From positions 1 to 16,496 of the forward strand of contig CAKOIE010000030.1 in the NCBI GenBank assembly GCA_934086395.1: a stretch of 16,496 nucleotides of DNA, written 5' to 3'. Both the position numbers and the translations under genes were made by a program. Each line of letters starts with the position of its first letter. Positions within the stretch are counted from its first letter, which is position 1. The DNA is from an uncultured Bacilli bacterium (GTDB lineage Bacteria; Bacillota_I; Bacilli_A; RF39; UBA660). The notes beneath the pieces are model-generated. The model made no database searches. It worked only from the letters and a program-made list of their open reading frames with translations, and was not told the DNA's origin. Of this stretch, positions 6,778-14,377 are shown in pieces.

Positions 6778-6978
6778 TTAAGCATTTCTTTTTTTACGAT
6801 TTTTCTTACGGAAATTTTTAAGCATTTCCTTTTCGTTGTTTCTTCTACGTACTCCTGGTTTTTCGTAAGCTCTATGTTTTTTCATTTCAGAAGGGACACC
6901 GCTACGATTTACACCAACTGTGAATCTTTTGATTAATTTATCAATATCTTCACCATTTCTAGCTACTACCTTTGTCAT
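6778..6978 (-). CDS. rpsU: 30S ribosomal protein S21
   Basis: Small basic protein of the 30S subunit. The family pattern is clear: VVARNGEDIDKLIKRF, then an HRAYEKPGVRRR motif (YEKP) and a very basic C-terminus. At 66 residues it is a little longer than the common 57-58, through an extended Lys/Arg-rich tail. The ribosome site GGGAGGG precedes the ATG at normal spacing. A good promoter lies at 7008-7036, and the next gene is yqeY, which is the standard arrangement. Confidence 0.96.
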   Translation of the reverse strand: MTKVVARNGEDIDKLIKRFTVGVNRSGVPSEMKKHRAYEKPGVRRRNNEKEMLKNFRKKNRKKRNA

Positions 6979-7007
6979 TATTATTCCCTCCCTTCAAAGT
7001 CAAATAT

Positions 7008-7036
7008 ATTATATCACTTAAATTTAAATGGTACAA
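7008..7036 (-). promoter_or_regulatory. Vegetative-type promoter of rpsU-yqeY
   Basis: Minus-strand TTGTAC (7031-7036), a 17-nt spacer and a perfect TATAAT (7008-7013), about 30 nt upstream of the S21 start codon. The rest of the 160-nt gap (6979-7138) is featureless AT-rich sequence. Confidence 0.8.
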
Positions 7037-7138
7037 CCAAAATATTTTATTATTTTCTATATTATTTACAAAATTTGCTGTTAATTTATAAATCTTTAAT
7101 CATTTTATAGAATATATTTATTTTTTAGTAAAATAAAA

Positions 7139-7705
7139 TTATTTTTTCTTTTTGTTTATTAACTTTTTACCTTCCTCTTTTTTCTCGTTATTATCTATTA
7201 ATAATTCAGATTCTATTATTTCACGATTATCATTTAAATATTTTTTAAGAAATTCTAATTGTTCCTTTTCAGACATCTTATCAAATTCAGATTCATCTAT
7301 ATTTAAATCAGGTATTTTTATAATTTCAATATTTTTATTTTCAACATCTTTAGTATCTTCTTTTTCATTTTCATCGGCAATTATTTTGCTATTATCAATA
7401 TGTTTATCACTATATATAGCTTTCAATTCTTTATAAAACCAATCAAAATTAAAAAGATAGTTAATTGTAGTAGTTAAATTAATAATTGGTATAAAAAATA
7501 TAAAACCTCTAATTACTAAATTTAAAAAAACTATAAGGATACTTTCATTTTTTGGAATAGTATATCCTTCTTTTTCTAATTTATTTTCAGCATAAGGATA
7601 AAGAATACAGTTTGTGATTATATTACAAACTAACGAAATATATAAATTAGCTTTTAGTAAAAAAATTAAAATTTTTAATAATATACTGATTACATCTAAT
7701 AACAT
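7139..7705 (-). CDS. Unknown membrane protein with acidic cytoplasmic-type tail
   Basis: Family not recognised. 188 residues. The N-terminal half is hydrophobic, with segments near 5-35 and 55-85 that suggest two or three TMs. The C-terminal half (about 100-188) is strongly charged: first acidic (ENEKEDTKDVENKN, then DLNIDESEFDKMSEKEQ), ending in a basic KKEEGKKLINKKKK tail. The start has GAGGTG at about 9 nt. It lies between an unknown 120-residue gene and the rpsU promoter. I see no strong hairpin after it, only AT-only complementarity. The hydrophobic core with long charged tail resembles many small Firmicute membrane proteins of unknown role. Confidence 0.7.
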   Translation of the reverse strand: MLLDVISILLKILIFLLKANLYISLVCNIITNCILYPYAENKLEKEGYTIPKNESILIVFLNLVIRGFIFFIPIINLTTTINYLFNFDWFYKELKAIYSDKHIDNSKIIADENEKEDTKDVENKNIEIIKIPDLNIDESEFDKMSEKEQLEFLKKYLNDNREIIESELLIDNNEKKEEGKKLINKKKK

Positions 7706-7783
7706 TTTGCATACACCTCTTTAGCAAATATAATATTTATAGTTTTATTTTATAGTGTATATTAAAATTTTAAAATAATTTAA

Positions 7784-8146
7784 TTATTGTTCTTTTTTAT
7801 TTAATTTGATAGAAAATTTTTTAAATTTTACATTACTTTTATTTTTTGCATCTAGGTATTTTTTTATTGTTCTAACATCTTGAATTCTTTTAATAATATC
7901 GTCTTTTTCAACATTATAATTTTGTCTTAATTCATTAACAAATTTTACGGCATCAATTTTGGTATTATTATCATACCATTCAATTGCATCCAATATTTCT
8001 TGATATGGCATTTTAATTGCTTCAATATAATAAACTAATTCAGGTATTGATAACTTATTATTTAGTTCAATATCTTCTTTTTGTTTTAATTCAAACTCTA
8101 TTTCCACTTTTCTTATGATAGATATTTCTTGTCTATGTTTTCTCAT
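7784..8146 (-). CDS. Unknown small soluble protein
   Basis: Family not recognised. 120 residues, highly charged and predicted helical, with no signal peptide or TM. The middle (about 33-90) reads like a small helical bundle: IPELVYYIEAIKMPYQEILDAIEWYD and KFVNELRQNY stand out as amphipathic helices with conserved-looking aromatics. The C-terminus is basic. The ribosome site is poor (GAAGTGA, about 8 nt from the ATG), but a plausible promoter sits at 8175-8203 and the efp terminator is just upstream of that, so it probably begins its own unit together with the 188-residue gene 78 nt downstream. Confidence 0.65.
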   Translation of the reverse strand: MRKHRQEISIIRKVEIEFELKQKEDIELNNKLSIPELVYYIEAIKMPYQEILDAIEWYDNNTKIDAVKFVNELRQNYNVEKDDIIKRIQDVRTIKKYLDAKNKSNVKFKKFSIKLNKKEQ

Positions 8147-8174
8147 CTAGTGTTCACTTCTTTCTTTTATGTTT

Positions 8175-8203
8175 ATAATAACATATTGTCTTAATATTTT
8201 AAA
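8175..8203 (-). promoter_or_regulatory. Candidate promoter of the 120-residue gene
   Basis: Minus-strand TTTAAA (8198-8203), a 17-nt spacer, and TATTAT (8175-8180) preceded by TGT, that is, an extended -10. It lies directly after the efp terminator, which fits the start of a new unit. The -35 is only a partial match. Confidence 0.45.
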
Positions 8204-8204
8204 C

Positions 8205-8228
8205 AAAAAAATCTCACATATAGTGAGA
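8205..8228 (-). terminator. Rho-independent terminator after efp
   Basis: Minus-strand stem TCTCAC / GTGAGA with a five-base loop (8212-8228) followed by seven T (8205-8211). It starts 8 nt after the efp stop codon. Confidence 0.85.
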
Positions 8229-8236
8229 ATAATTAT

Positions 8237-8797
8237 TTATGCACGAGATACATACTTTCCATCTTTAGTTGATACAATTATTGTTTCTCCTTCAGATATG
8301 AACATCGGAACTTTAATTGTATAACCAGATTCAATTGTAGCATCTTTCATAGCATTATTAGTTGTATTTCCTTTAACAGCGTCAGTTGTTTCAGTAACTT
8401 TGTAATCAATTTTTTCAGGAAGAACAATTCCAAGAATTTCTCCTTCATACATTTGAATTTCAATAACTAATCCTTCCTTTAAGAATTTGGCATCATCTCC
8501 TATAATTGAAGATGAAACTTCCATTTGTGAATAGTCATTAGTATTCATAAATACATAGTTATCATTTTCTTTGTATAAGAATTGCATTTGCATTTTTTCA
8601 ACATGAGCTTTTTCTAATTTTAAGTTAGTATTAAAAGTATCTTCAATAGTAGATCCTGTTCTTAAATCACGATATTTAATTCTAACAAAAGCAGGTCCTT
8701 TTCCTGGTTTAACATGTTGAAAATCAACAACAGTTACTAATTTTCCTTCTAATATTAAAGTCATACCATTTTTAATATCATTAATATTTACATTCAT
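8237..8797 (-). CDS. efp: Translation elongation factor P
   Basis: 186 residues, full length for EF-P, which relieves ribosomes stalled on polyproline stretches. All three domains are recognisable: the N-terminal KOW-like domain (INDIKNGMTLILEGKL, VVDFQHVKPGKGPAFVR), the middle OB domain, and the C-terminal OB domain ending in SEGETIIVSTKDGKYVSRA. The tip residue that meets the P-site tRNA is K33, in a loop reading PGKGP. Bacillus EF-P has PGKGA there and carries a modified lysine. The extra proline is the pattern described for EF-Ps that work without modification. The ribosome site is AAGGA, 24 nt after rpmG, so both come from the rpmG promoter, and a terminator follows. Confidence 0.97.
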   Translation of the reverse strand: MNVNINDIKNGMTLILEGKLVTVVDFQHVKPGKGPAFVRIKYRDLRTGSTIEDTFNTNLKLEKAHVEKMQMQFLYKENDNYVFMNTNDYSQMEVSSSIIGDDAKFLKEGLVIEIQMYEGEILGIVLPEKIDYKVTETTDAVKGNTTNNAMKDATIESGYTIKVPMFISEGETIIVSTKDGKYVSRA

Positions 8798-8821
8798 AAC
8801 TTTATTTCCTTACCTTTTTAA

Positions 8822-8989
8822 TTATTTGCTTTCTTTAAAAACTTGTACTTTACGACAATTATTACAGAATTTTTTAATTTCTAATTTATCTGGAGTGTTT
8901 GCTTTATTCTTTTCAGATGGTCTAGTATAATGACCACAAACTGTACATTTTAACGCAATTGGTTCACGATTTTCATTTTTCTTTGCCAT
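8822..8989 (-). CDS. rpmG: 50S ribosomal protein L33 (zinc-binding type)
   Basis: 55-residue ribosomal protein. It begins MAKKNENREPIALKC and has the L33 core with YTRPSEKNKANTPDKLEIKKF. Two CxxC pairs, C15/C18 and C42/C45, make it the zinc-containing (C+) form. A strong GGAGG (8997-9001) lies 7 nt before the ATG, and a near-consensus promoter lies at 9023-9051. It is followed at 24 nt by efp. Firmicutes often carry more than one L33 gene, including zinc-free copies induced under zinc shortage, and this is the zinc-dependent kind. Confidence 0.96.
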   Translation of the reverse strand: MAKKNENREPIALKCTVCGHYTRPSEKNKANTPDKLEIKKFCNNCRKVQVFKESK

Positions 8990-9022
8990 TTTTATTCCTC
9001 CTTTTTTTCACCTAACGAAAGT

Positions 9023-9051
9023 ATTATAACACACGAATTATACTAATTCAA
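9023..9051 (-). promoter_or_regulatory. Vegetative-type promoter of rpmG-efp
   Basis: Minus-strand TTGAAT (9046-9051), a 17-nt spacer and a perfect TATAAT (9023-9028), about 34 nt before the L33 start codon. It is one of the two best promoters in the window. Confidence 0.85.
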
Positions 9052-9077
9052 ACTATTTTCTATGCTTTTTTATTGTT

Positions 9078-9932
9078 TTAACATTTTCTGCCAATTTTCT
9101 CTCCTAATTTAACAATTGTTTCAATGTCATTTACACTATTAAGCAAGATATCTTCATCAATATTAACATTATTAATTATTAAAATTATTGTTGATGCTCC
9201 GAACTTAAAATAACCTTTTTCTTCACCTTTAATAAATTCATAATTACTATGTTCGTTAATTATTTTTCCTACCATTAAGGCACCTACTTCAATTTCAATT
9301 ACATCACCAAAATTCTTGGTATGAAGTGTTGTCCACTCTCTTTCGTTTTGAGTAAAGACATTTAAATTATTGGTAGCAATTGGTCTAACTGTATGTAAGA
9401 CACCTTTAATGTGGTTATTTTCTTCTTGATAGCCTGAATCTATATAAGAATATCTATGATAATCATCAACACATAAACGAAACACAAGAGCATAAGCATT
9501 ATCCATATCTAATTTAATATTAGAATCTATAAGATCATTTAATTTATATTTTGAATTTTTAATGTTAAACACTAAATCTTTAGTAAATTTATATACTTTT
9601 AATTTAGCATCACAAGGACTTATTAAATTATATTTATCATCATCTATTTTTCTTTTACCTTCTTTTATTTTTCTTGTAAAAAATTCATTAAATGATTTAT
9701 AATCTTTCTTTTCATAATCATTCATATTAATATGATTATTTTTAATAAATTTAGGTATCATATTTTTAGAAAAAATTGAGTTTTGATATAAACCAACTAT
9801 TTTACTTATAAAAGGTAGTACGATTACTTTAAGAAGAATTCGACCTAATTTAGTTGTGTATAAAAATATATTTATTTTGTTTTCTTTAATAATAATTTGA
9901 TTATTTAATCGATCTTTAACTTTATATTCCAC
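9078..9932 (-). CDS. psd: Phosphatidylserine decarboxylase, type II
   Basis: 284-residue proenzyme that makes phosphatidylethanolamine from phosphatidylserine at the membrane and self-cleaves to form a pyruvoyl group. Type II (clostridial) motifs are visible: FNEFFTRKIK (81-90), SPCDAKLKVY with the processing Asp108 (usually SPADG), DDYHRYSYIDSG with His159, LHTVRPIA (179-186), VGALMVGKI (216-224) and the cleavage region FKFGASTI, with Ser247 as future pyruvoyl residue. The residue before the Ser is Ala instead of the usual Gly (GGST/LGST). The start is GTG (9930-9932). Two in-frame TGA codons lie just upstream and no ATG fits better. A terminator ends only 24 nt upstream, so psd must depend on read-through or on a promoter inside the ABC gene. 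Confidence 0.92.
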   Translation of the reverse strand: MEYKVKDRLNNQIIIKENKINIFLYTTKLGRILLKVIVLPFISKIVGLYQNSIFSKNMIPKFIKNNHINMNDYEKKDYKSFNEFFTRKIKEGKRKIDDDKYNLISPCDAKLKVYKFTKDLVFNIKNSKYKLNDLIDSNIKLDMDNAYALVFRLCVDDYHRYSYIDSGYQEENNHIKGVLHTVRPIATNNLNVFTQNEREWTTLHTKNFGDVIEIEVGALMVGKIINEHSNYEFIKGEEKGYFKFGASTIILIINNVNIDEDILLNSVNDIETIVKLGEKIGRKC

Positions 9933-9956
9933 ATTTCATCACATATTAAGTATATC

Positions 9957-9983
9957 AAAAAAAGAAGTATTATTCTACTTCTT
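9957..9983 (-). terminator. Terminator of the secreted-protein/ABC cassette (25-nt repeat copy 1)
   Basis: Minus-strand stem AAGAAGTA / TACTTCTT, loop GAATAA (9962-9983), followed by further T to 9957. The stem contains the last three codons of the ABC gene (AAG AAG TAG). The hairpin and first T residues are base-for-base identical to those at 14353-14377. Confidence 0.85.
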
Positions 9984-11783
9984 GTAATTATAATTAATTA
10001 GTATATATATTTTATTAATGATTATATTTATAACTAAGATTAATAAAACATATAAATAATTATAATAGAAAATATTTATTAATAAATTATTACTTTTTAC
10101 TATATAGTTATTCAAAAAAACAACTAATAAATTACTAAAAACTAAAGATATAAAATAAGAGATTATAATTATACTAATTGTAATTTTAAATAAGACCTTA
10201 TTTCTATCATTTTTAATAAAATTATAATATTTAAGCTTGTCAAAATCTTTAGAATATTCTTCAAAAATACTTTTAATAATATAAAAATCAATCAATAAAA
10301 TCATAAAAATCATCACTAAAATTAATGGATATGTTACATTTTTAATTATCTTAAATGTATTTAAATAATTATCAACTTGATTAGAATACATATCCTCTGT
10401 ATGATATTTTTTTATAATATTTTTTAGTTTATAATAATCTTTGTTAAAATAAATAGAAAATTCATAATTATTATCATCTAATGATTTTATATAACTATCT
10501 GTAAAATATATAATGTTTTTACTAACAACTCCATCATAAAACATACTTTCTAAATTACTTATTTCACTATTTTTGTAACCAGGTGAAACACTTTTTAAAG
10601 CATAAAATATATCTAAATTTTGATTATAAATTCCAACAATCTTAAATACTGTATCATTAAAAATTATTTCTTTGTTAAGAATATTATCTTCTTTAATTAT
10701 TCCATAATATTTTAAACAATCTGCAAAATATTTTGATATTATTATTTCAGTATCATTTTGAGGCAATCTGCCACTTATATCTTTTAAGTAATTAAAATTA
10801 TTTATACTAGCAATATACAAATTATCTTTTACATTTTGATAATAAATAGAAGTATTTATTTGTTCAATTGTATCAAATCTAAAATTATCATTAGAATATA
10901 CTTGAACAACCACATCATCATTGATATCATCATAAATATACGTAGTATATAATTTGTTTTGAATTAATAATTTAACATTTAAAGATTCCTTTGTTTCATT
11001 AATATTAATTAATGTTAAGAGAACCAGAAAACATAATGACATTATTACAATATATGATAATACTTTTTTTCTACTATTTAATAAAAGATTTTTTATAAAT
11101 ATTTTTTCTTTCTTCCTTGGTTTTTTGACAATATTATTTTTTCCCCGTTCATTATAAATATCATTATTTTTTATTTTTATATTTATATTTTGATTATTAA
11201 TTAATAAAACAACATCAGCAATATTTTCCATTATTGTCTCTTTATGGCTAGTAATAATCACTAATTTAGATTTACTTATTTCTTTTATTATATCTAATAT
11301 TTTACAATTATTTTCGTTATCTAAAGAATTAAAAGGTTCATCCAATAAAATAACACTTTGATTATTAAAAATAGACCTAACAATATCTACCCTTTTAACT
11401 TCTCCACCAGATAATTCAAACACTTTTTTAGATAATAAATCATTAATATTTAGTTTTTCTAAAACTTTCTCATCTATTTTTTTATCAGTAGAAAACAAAA
11501 TATTGTTTTTAACATCTAAAAATGATATTAAAGCATTTTCACTAGGGACATAACTAATATATGACTGATAATTTTTAATTTTGTTAATATTGATTCCGTT
11601 ATAACAAATTTCACCACAATTTATTTTTTCTAAGCCAGCAATTAGATTCAAAATTGTTGTTTTACCACTTCCTGATTTTCCTTTTAAATAAACAATACCT
11701 TTATTAGGTAATTCAAATGAAACGTTTTTTAAAATTATTGTATCATCTTCATAATTATAGCTTACATTCTTAAATTCTATCAT
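9975..11783 (-). CDS. MacB/FtsX-type ABC transporter half, ATPase fused to permease (second of a pair)
   Basis: 602 residues. The N-terminal ATPase domain (about 1-205) shows Walker A GKSGSGKT (35-42), signature LSGGE (124-128), Walker B VILLDE (144-149) and switch His180. The Q-loop position reads YVPSE, so the usual Gln is Ser81. The C-terminal half has one TM (about 240-260), a large extracellular domain (about 265-470, with GRLPQNDTEIIISKYFA) and three further TMs (about 485-505, 530-555, 570-598). That is the FtsX/MacB topology, which transmits ATP-driven motion across the membrane and does not form a classical channel. It starts 9 nt after the 646-residue paralogue with AAGGA before the ATG, so the two probably form a heterodimer. 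The substrate is unknown; peptide or lipoprotein handling is typical of the family. Confidence 0.88.
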   Translation of the reverse strand: MIEFKNVSYNYEDDTIILKNVSFELPNKGIVYLKGKSGSGKTTILNLIAGLEKINCGEICYNGININKIKNYQSYISYVPSENALISFLDVKNNILFSTDKKIDEKVLEKLNINDLLSKKVFELSGGEVKRVDIVRSIFNNQSVILLDEPFNSLDNENNCKILDIIKEISKSKLVIITSHKETIMENIADVVLLINNQNINIKIKNNDIYNERGKNNIVKKPRKKEKIFIKNLLLNSRKKVLSYIVIMSLCFLVLLTLININETKESLNVKLLIQNKLYTTYIYDDINDDVVVQVYSNDNFRFDTIEQINTSIYYQNVKDNLYIASINNFNYLKDISGRLPQNDTEIIISKYFADCLKYYGIIKEDNILNKEIIFNDTVFKIVGIYNQNLDIFYALKSVSPGYKNSEISNLESMFYDGVVSKNIIYFTDSYIKSLDDNNYEFSIYFNKDYYKLKNIIKKYHTEDMYSNQVDNYLNTFKIIKNVTYPLILVMIFMILLIDFYIIKSIFEEYSKDFDKLKYYNFIKNDRNKVLFKITISIIIISYFISLVFSNLLVVFLNNYIVKSNNLLINIFYYNYLYVLLILVINIIINKIYILINYNYKK

Positions 11784-11792
11784 AACATATCC

Positions 11793-13733
11793 TTAATTAT
11801 TTCTTAGCACATACGAAATTCTAATGTTTTTAAAATATTTTTTTATATAAATATACATTAATTCAATTAAGATAATTATCATGATCGAATATAATATAAC
11901 ATCTATAAAAGAAATATTTAATATATCAACATAAAAGTAATATATTTTAGAAAAATAAGCATTCATGATTAAATTCAAAACTATAAATATTAATAAAGAT
12001 AGTACAATTGATAACAAAGTTTGAAACATAATTCCTAAAGTATAATTATTTAATATTTCGCGTTCTTCAAAACCTATTAATTTTAAAATACTAATATTTT
12101 TATTATTTTTATCCATGTAATTTCTTACAAAGGTATACATAAACATAATAGATATAAGTGAAAAAATGATAGCTAAGACAGGCGATATTTTACTAACTAT
12201 AGTTAATATATAAAATAAGTCAGTTAAGGATTTACTATATTCTGTATCATACACATTAAAGTGATTTCTATTTAAAAGTAATTTATTTAAATCATAATCC
12301 ATAGTGTTTTTTTTAATAATACGATACATTTCGTTGTAATTATCAATATAAATTTTCTTAGTTCTATTATTATCATTAAATATTTCATATTTATTATTTA
12401 AAATATCAATCGTATTTTGATTAGTAATAATTACTTCATTATAATAATTTGAAACTTTTCCATTAAATAAATTAAGGAGATTTGCATCTATATCGTTATC
12501 ATCTATTTTAGTATGTTTTAATTTTTCAAAAATTGATAAATCCTGTTTAATTATACCTGATATAATAAATGTATTATTATCAGTAATTATTTCCTTTCCT
12601 ATTAAATCGTCAATATTATTAACTTGATTATTATTAGCAAAATAATAATAAATTATATTTTCCGCTAGGATTTGATAAATCATTATTTCATTGTCATTTA
12701 AAGGCAATGACCCAATATAATCAAATAAATTCATATTCTCATAGGTGGTAAAGTCATTACGATATGGTGGTTCATAATAAACAAACTCAACATTATCTGA
12801 TGAAACATTTATAATTTTAAAAAAATGAGAACTGCTATTTGTGAAGCTAATTAATTTATCATTTTGACTATCTGAATTTATATAATTATTATTATTTAAC
12901 TTTAAAGTATCAGTTAATACTTTTGATATGTCAAAATTAGATAAAATAATAAAAGTTAAAGATGTTAAAAATAATAACGACATTATAGCAATATTTGTTA
13001 AATTGGATTTTATATTAAAAATAGTACATTTTAATATTTTATTTTTATATTTAGAATTTATTGTATAATTATTACTTAAATTAATTTTTTTATCTTCTAA
13101 ATTATTTATTATTTGTTGTTCAATTTTATAATCTTTTACTTCAAGTAAAACATCTGCATAATTATAAATTGATTCGTCATGAGAAGAATATATGATTAAA
13201 ACATTTTTAGAAATTATCTTAAGAAGTTCCATAATATTTTTAGAATTATTATTGTCTAAATTACTAGTTACTTCATCTAATAAAATTATTTTCGGTTGTT
13301 TTAATAAAGTTCTAGCAATTGCAACTCTTCTTTTTTCACCACTGCTTAAGTATCTAATCTTTTTATCTTTTAAATCTATTATACTTAAAAATTTAAGTAA
13401 CTTATCAATTTGTTCTTCTGATAATTCATTATATAAATTTAGATTATCATATACCGAAATATTTTCAATTAAATTATCATTTTGCATTAGATAAGAAACA
13501 TTTGTTATAACAAACTCTTTTGATATTTCTTGATTATCATATTTTATATATCCTTTAAAATCATTATCTAATTTAGAAATAAGGTTTAGTAAAGTTGTTT
13601 TGCCTATACCACTATTTCCTTTAAGTAATATTAATCCTACATTTGGTAACTTAATATTTACATCTTCAAATATTAATTTTTTTTGATTATTTTTATTAAA
13701 CGTTTTATTTAATATATTTATTTCTAACATCAT
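11793..13733 (-). CDS. MacB/FtsX-type ABC transporter half, ATPase fused to permease (first of a pair)
   Basis: 646 residues, paralogue of the next gene. The ATPase domain (about 1-210) shows Walker A GNSGIGKT (39-46), Q-loop Gln84 (YLMQND), signature LSSGE (129-133), Walker B IILLDE (149-154) and His185, so its motor motifs look complete. The permease half has TM1 near 243-265, an extracellular domain (about 270-500, with GSLPLNDNEIMIYQILAE matching the partner) and TMs near 510-535, 560-590 and 605-632. The ATG at 13731-13733 has AGGAG at 5 nt. It follows the secreted-protein gene by 14 nt, and a heterodimer with the 602-residue partner is likely. Typical roles of such pairs are antimicrobial-peptide resistance, bacteriocin export or envelope signalling. 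Confidence 0.88.
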   Translation of the reverse strand: MMLEINILNKTFNKNNQKKLIFEDVNIKLPNVGLILLKGNSGIGKTTLLNLISKLDNDFKGYIKYDNQEISKEFVITNVSYLMQNDNLIENISVYDNLNLYNELSEEQIDKLLKFLSIIDLKDKKIRYLSSGEKRRVAIARTLLKQPKIILLDEVTSNLDNNNSKNIMELLKIISKNVLIIYSSHDESIYNYADVLLEVKDYKIEQQIINNLEDKKINLSNNYTINSKYKNKILKCTIFNIKSNLTNIAIMSLLFLTSLTFIILSNFDISKVLTDTLKLNNNNYINSDSQNDKLISFTNSSSHFFKIINVSSDNVEFVYYEPPYRNDFTTYENMNLFDYIGSLPLNDNEIMIYQILAENIIYYYFANNNQVNNIDDLIGKEIITDNNTFIISGIIKQDLSIFEKLKHTKIDDNDIDANLLNLFNGKVSNYYNEVIITNQNTIDILNNKYEIFNDNNRTKKIYIDNYNEMYRIIKKNTMDYDLNKLLLNRNHFNVYDTEYSKSLTDLFYILTIVSKISPVLAIIFSLISIMFMYTFVRNYMDKNNKNISILKLIGFEEREILNNYTLGIMFQTLLSIVLSLLIFIVLNLIMNAYFSKIYYFYVDILNISFIDVILYSIMIIILIELMYIYIKKYFKNIRISYVLRNN

Positions 13734-13747
13734 TTAACTCCTAATTA

Positions 13748-14239
13748 TTACCTAAAAAATTCATATGTCACATTTATGTTATAATCTTTAAACAATTTAT
13801 TGTTTTTTATTCTCACACCATAAAGATTACACCATCCACCATCGCACTCATTTCCTTGAATTAAAGTTGTGGAATTATCATTTTTACCTGCGCCAAAACA
13901 ATATGTTGCATCTAATGGGCAAGACATACCAACTCTAGGCAAAATATATACAACATATTGCTTAGTACCAGTACATTTTACATTTAATGTTCCAATCGCT
14001 GGTGTTAAATTAAGACCAGATACATTTTTACTACCTACAAAAGATATTGAGTAATTTGAGTCTGATGAATCCGCTTGTGTAACAACTCTCATATATCTAT
14101 AATAATCGTATCCTTCAAATTGAAAGCCATTACTAACTTGTGCTTTAGGGCTTAGATGGGCACTAAAACTATATGCATGCACCGGTTTAACATACGCAAA
14201 TATTGAAATAAATAATAAAAAATATAATATTTTTTTCAT
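13748..14239 (-). CDS. Small secreted five-cysteine protein, partner of the ABC pair
   Basis: Family not recognised. 163 residues with a clean Sec signal peptide: MKK, a hydrophobic core to residue 19, and a likely cut after VHA (22), leaving about 141 residues. The mature part is polar, rich in Tyr, Ser, Asn and Gly, with five cysteines at 89, 107, 114, 132 and 137. The last four sit in a 31-residue cluster around CPLDATYC and ECDGGWC, so two disulfides with one spare are possible. The start has AGGAG about 10 nt upstream. It is the first gene of the cassette, 14 nt before the first ABC half. It could be the transported factor, an extracytoplasmic partner of the transporter, or a surface binder. 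The sequence does not decide. Confidence 0.75.
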   Translation of the reverse strand: MKKILYFLLFISIFAYVKPVHAYSFSAHLSPKAQVSNGFQFEGYDYYRYMRVVTQADSSDSNYSISFVGSKNVSGLNLTPAIGTLNVKCTGTKQYVVYILPRVGMSCPLDATYCFGAGKNDNSTTLIQGNECDGGWCNLYGVRIKNNKLFKDYNINVTYEFFR

Positions 14240-14294
14240 TAGCTATCATACTCCTTTCCATTTCTATTTTATTATTTTATAATTAGTACAACAT

Positions 14295-14323
14295 GTAATA
14301 TTTATGTAATAAAAATGTTGCAA
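14295..14323 (-). promoter_or_regulatory. Candidate promoter of the secreted-protein/ABC cassette
   Basis: Minus-strand TTGCAA (14318-14323), a 17-nt spacer and TATTAC (14295-14300), in the gap after the upstream terminator. The -10 is imperfect. A TATAAA closer to the gene (near 14275-14280) is an alternative without a fitting -35. The gap holds nothing else clear. Confidence 0.35.
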
Positions 14324-14352
14324 TTCTATTTTGGCATTTTTTACAAATTATT

Positions 14353-14377
14353 AAAAAGAAGTATTATTCTACTTCTT
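14353..14377 (-). terminator. Terminator of the 141-residue gene (25-nt repeat copy 2)
   Basis: Minus-strand stem AAGAAGTA / TACTTCTT with loop GAATAA (14356-14377) and a short T run. It includes the AAG AAG TAG end of the gene. It is identical over 25 nt to the terminator at 9959-9983. Confidence 0.8.

Noticed and set aside
7110..7145. AT-only hairpin after the 188-residue gene as a terminator
   Set aside because: The stem is made only of A-T pairs and lacks a clear T run, so it would be very weak.
7152..7436. Plus-strand open frame of 94 codons opposite the 188-residue gene
   Set aside because: Low-complexity Ser/Phe/Leu translation mirrors the Lys/Glu-rich gene on the other strand, with no start signals.
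13192..13494. Plus-strand open frame of 100 codons opposite the first ABC ATPase domain
   Set aside because: It covers the conserved Walker B and signature region of the real gene and has no features of its own.
13869..14054. Plus-strand open frame of 61 codons opposite the secreted-protein gene
   Set aside because: No ribosome site, and the minus-strand gene has a clear signal peptide and start.
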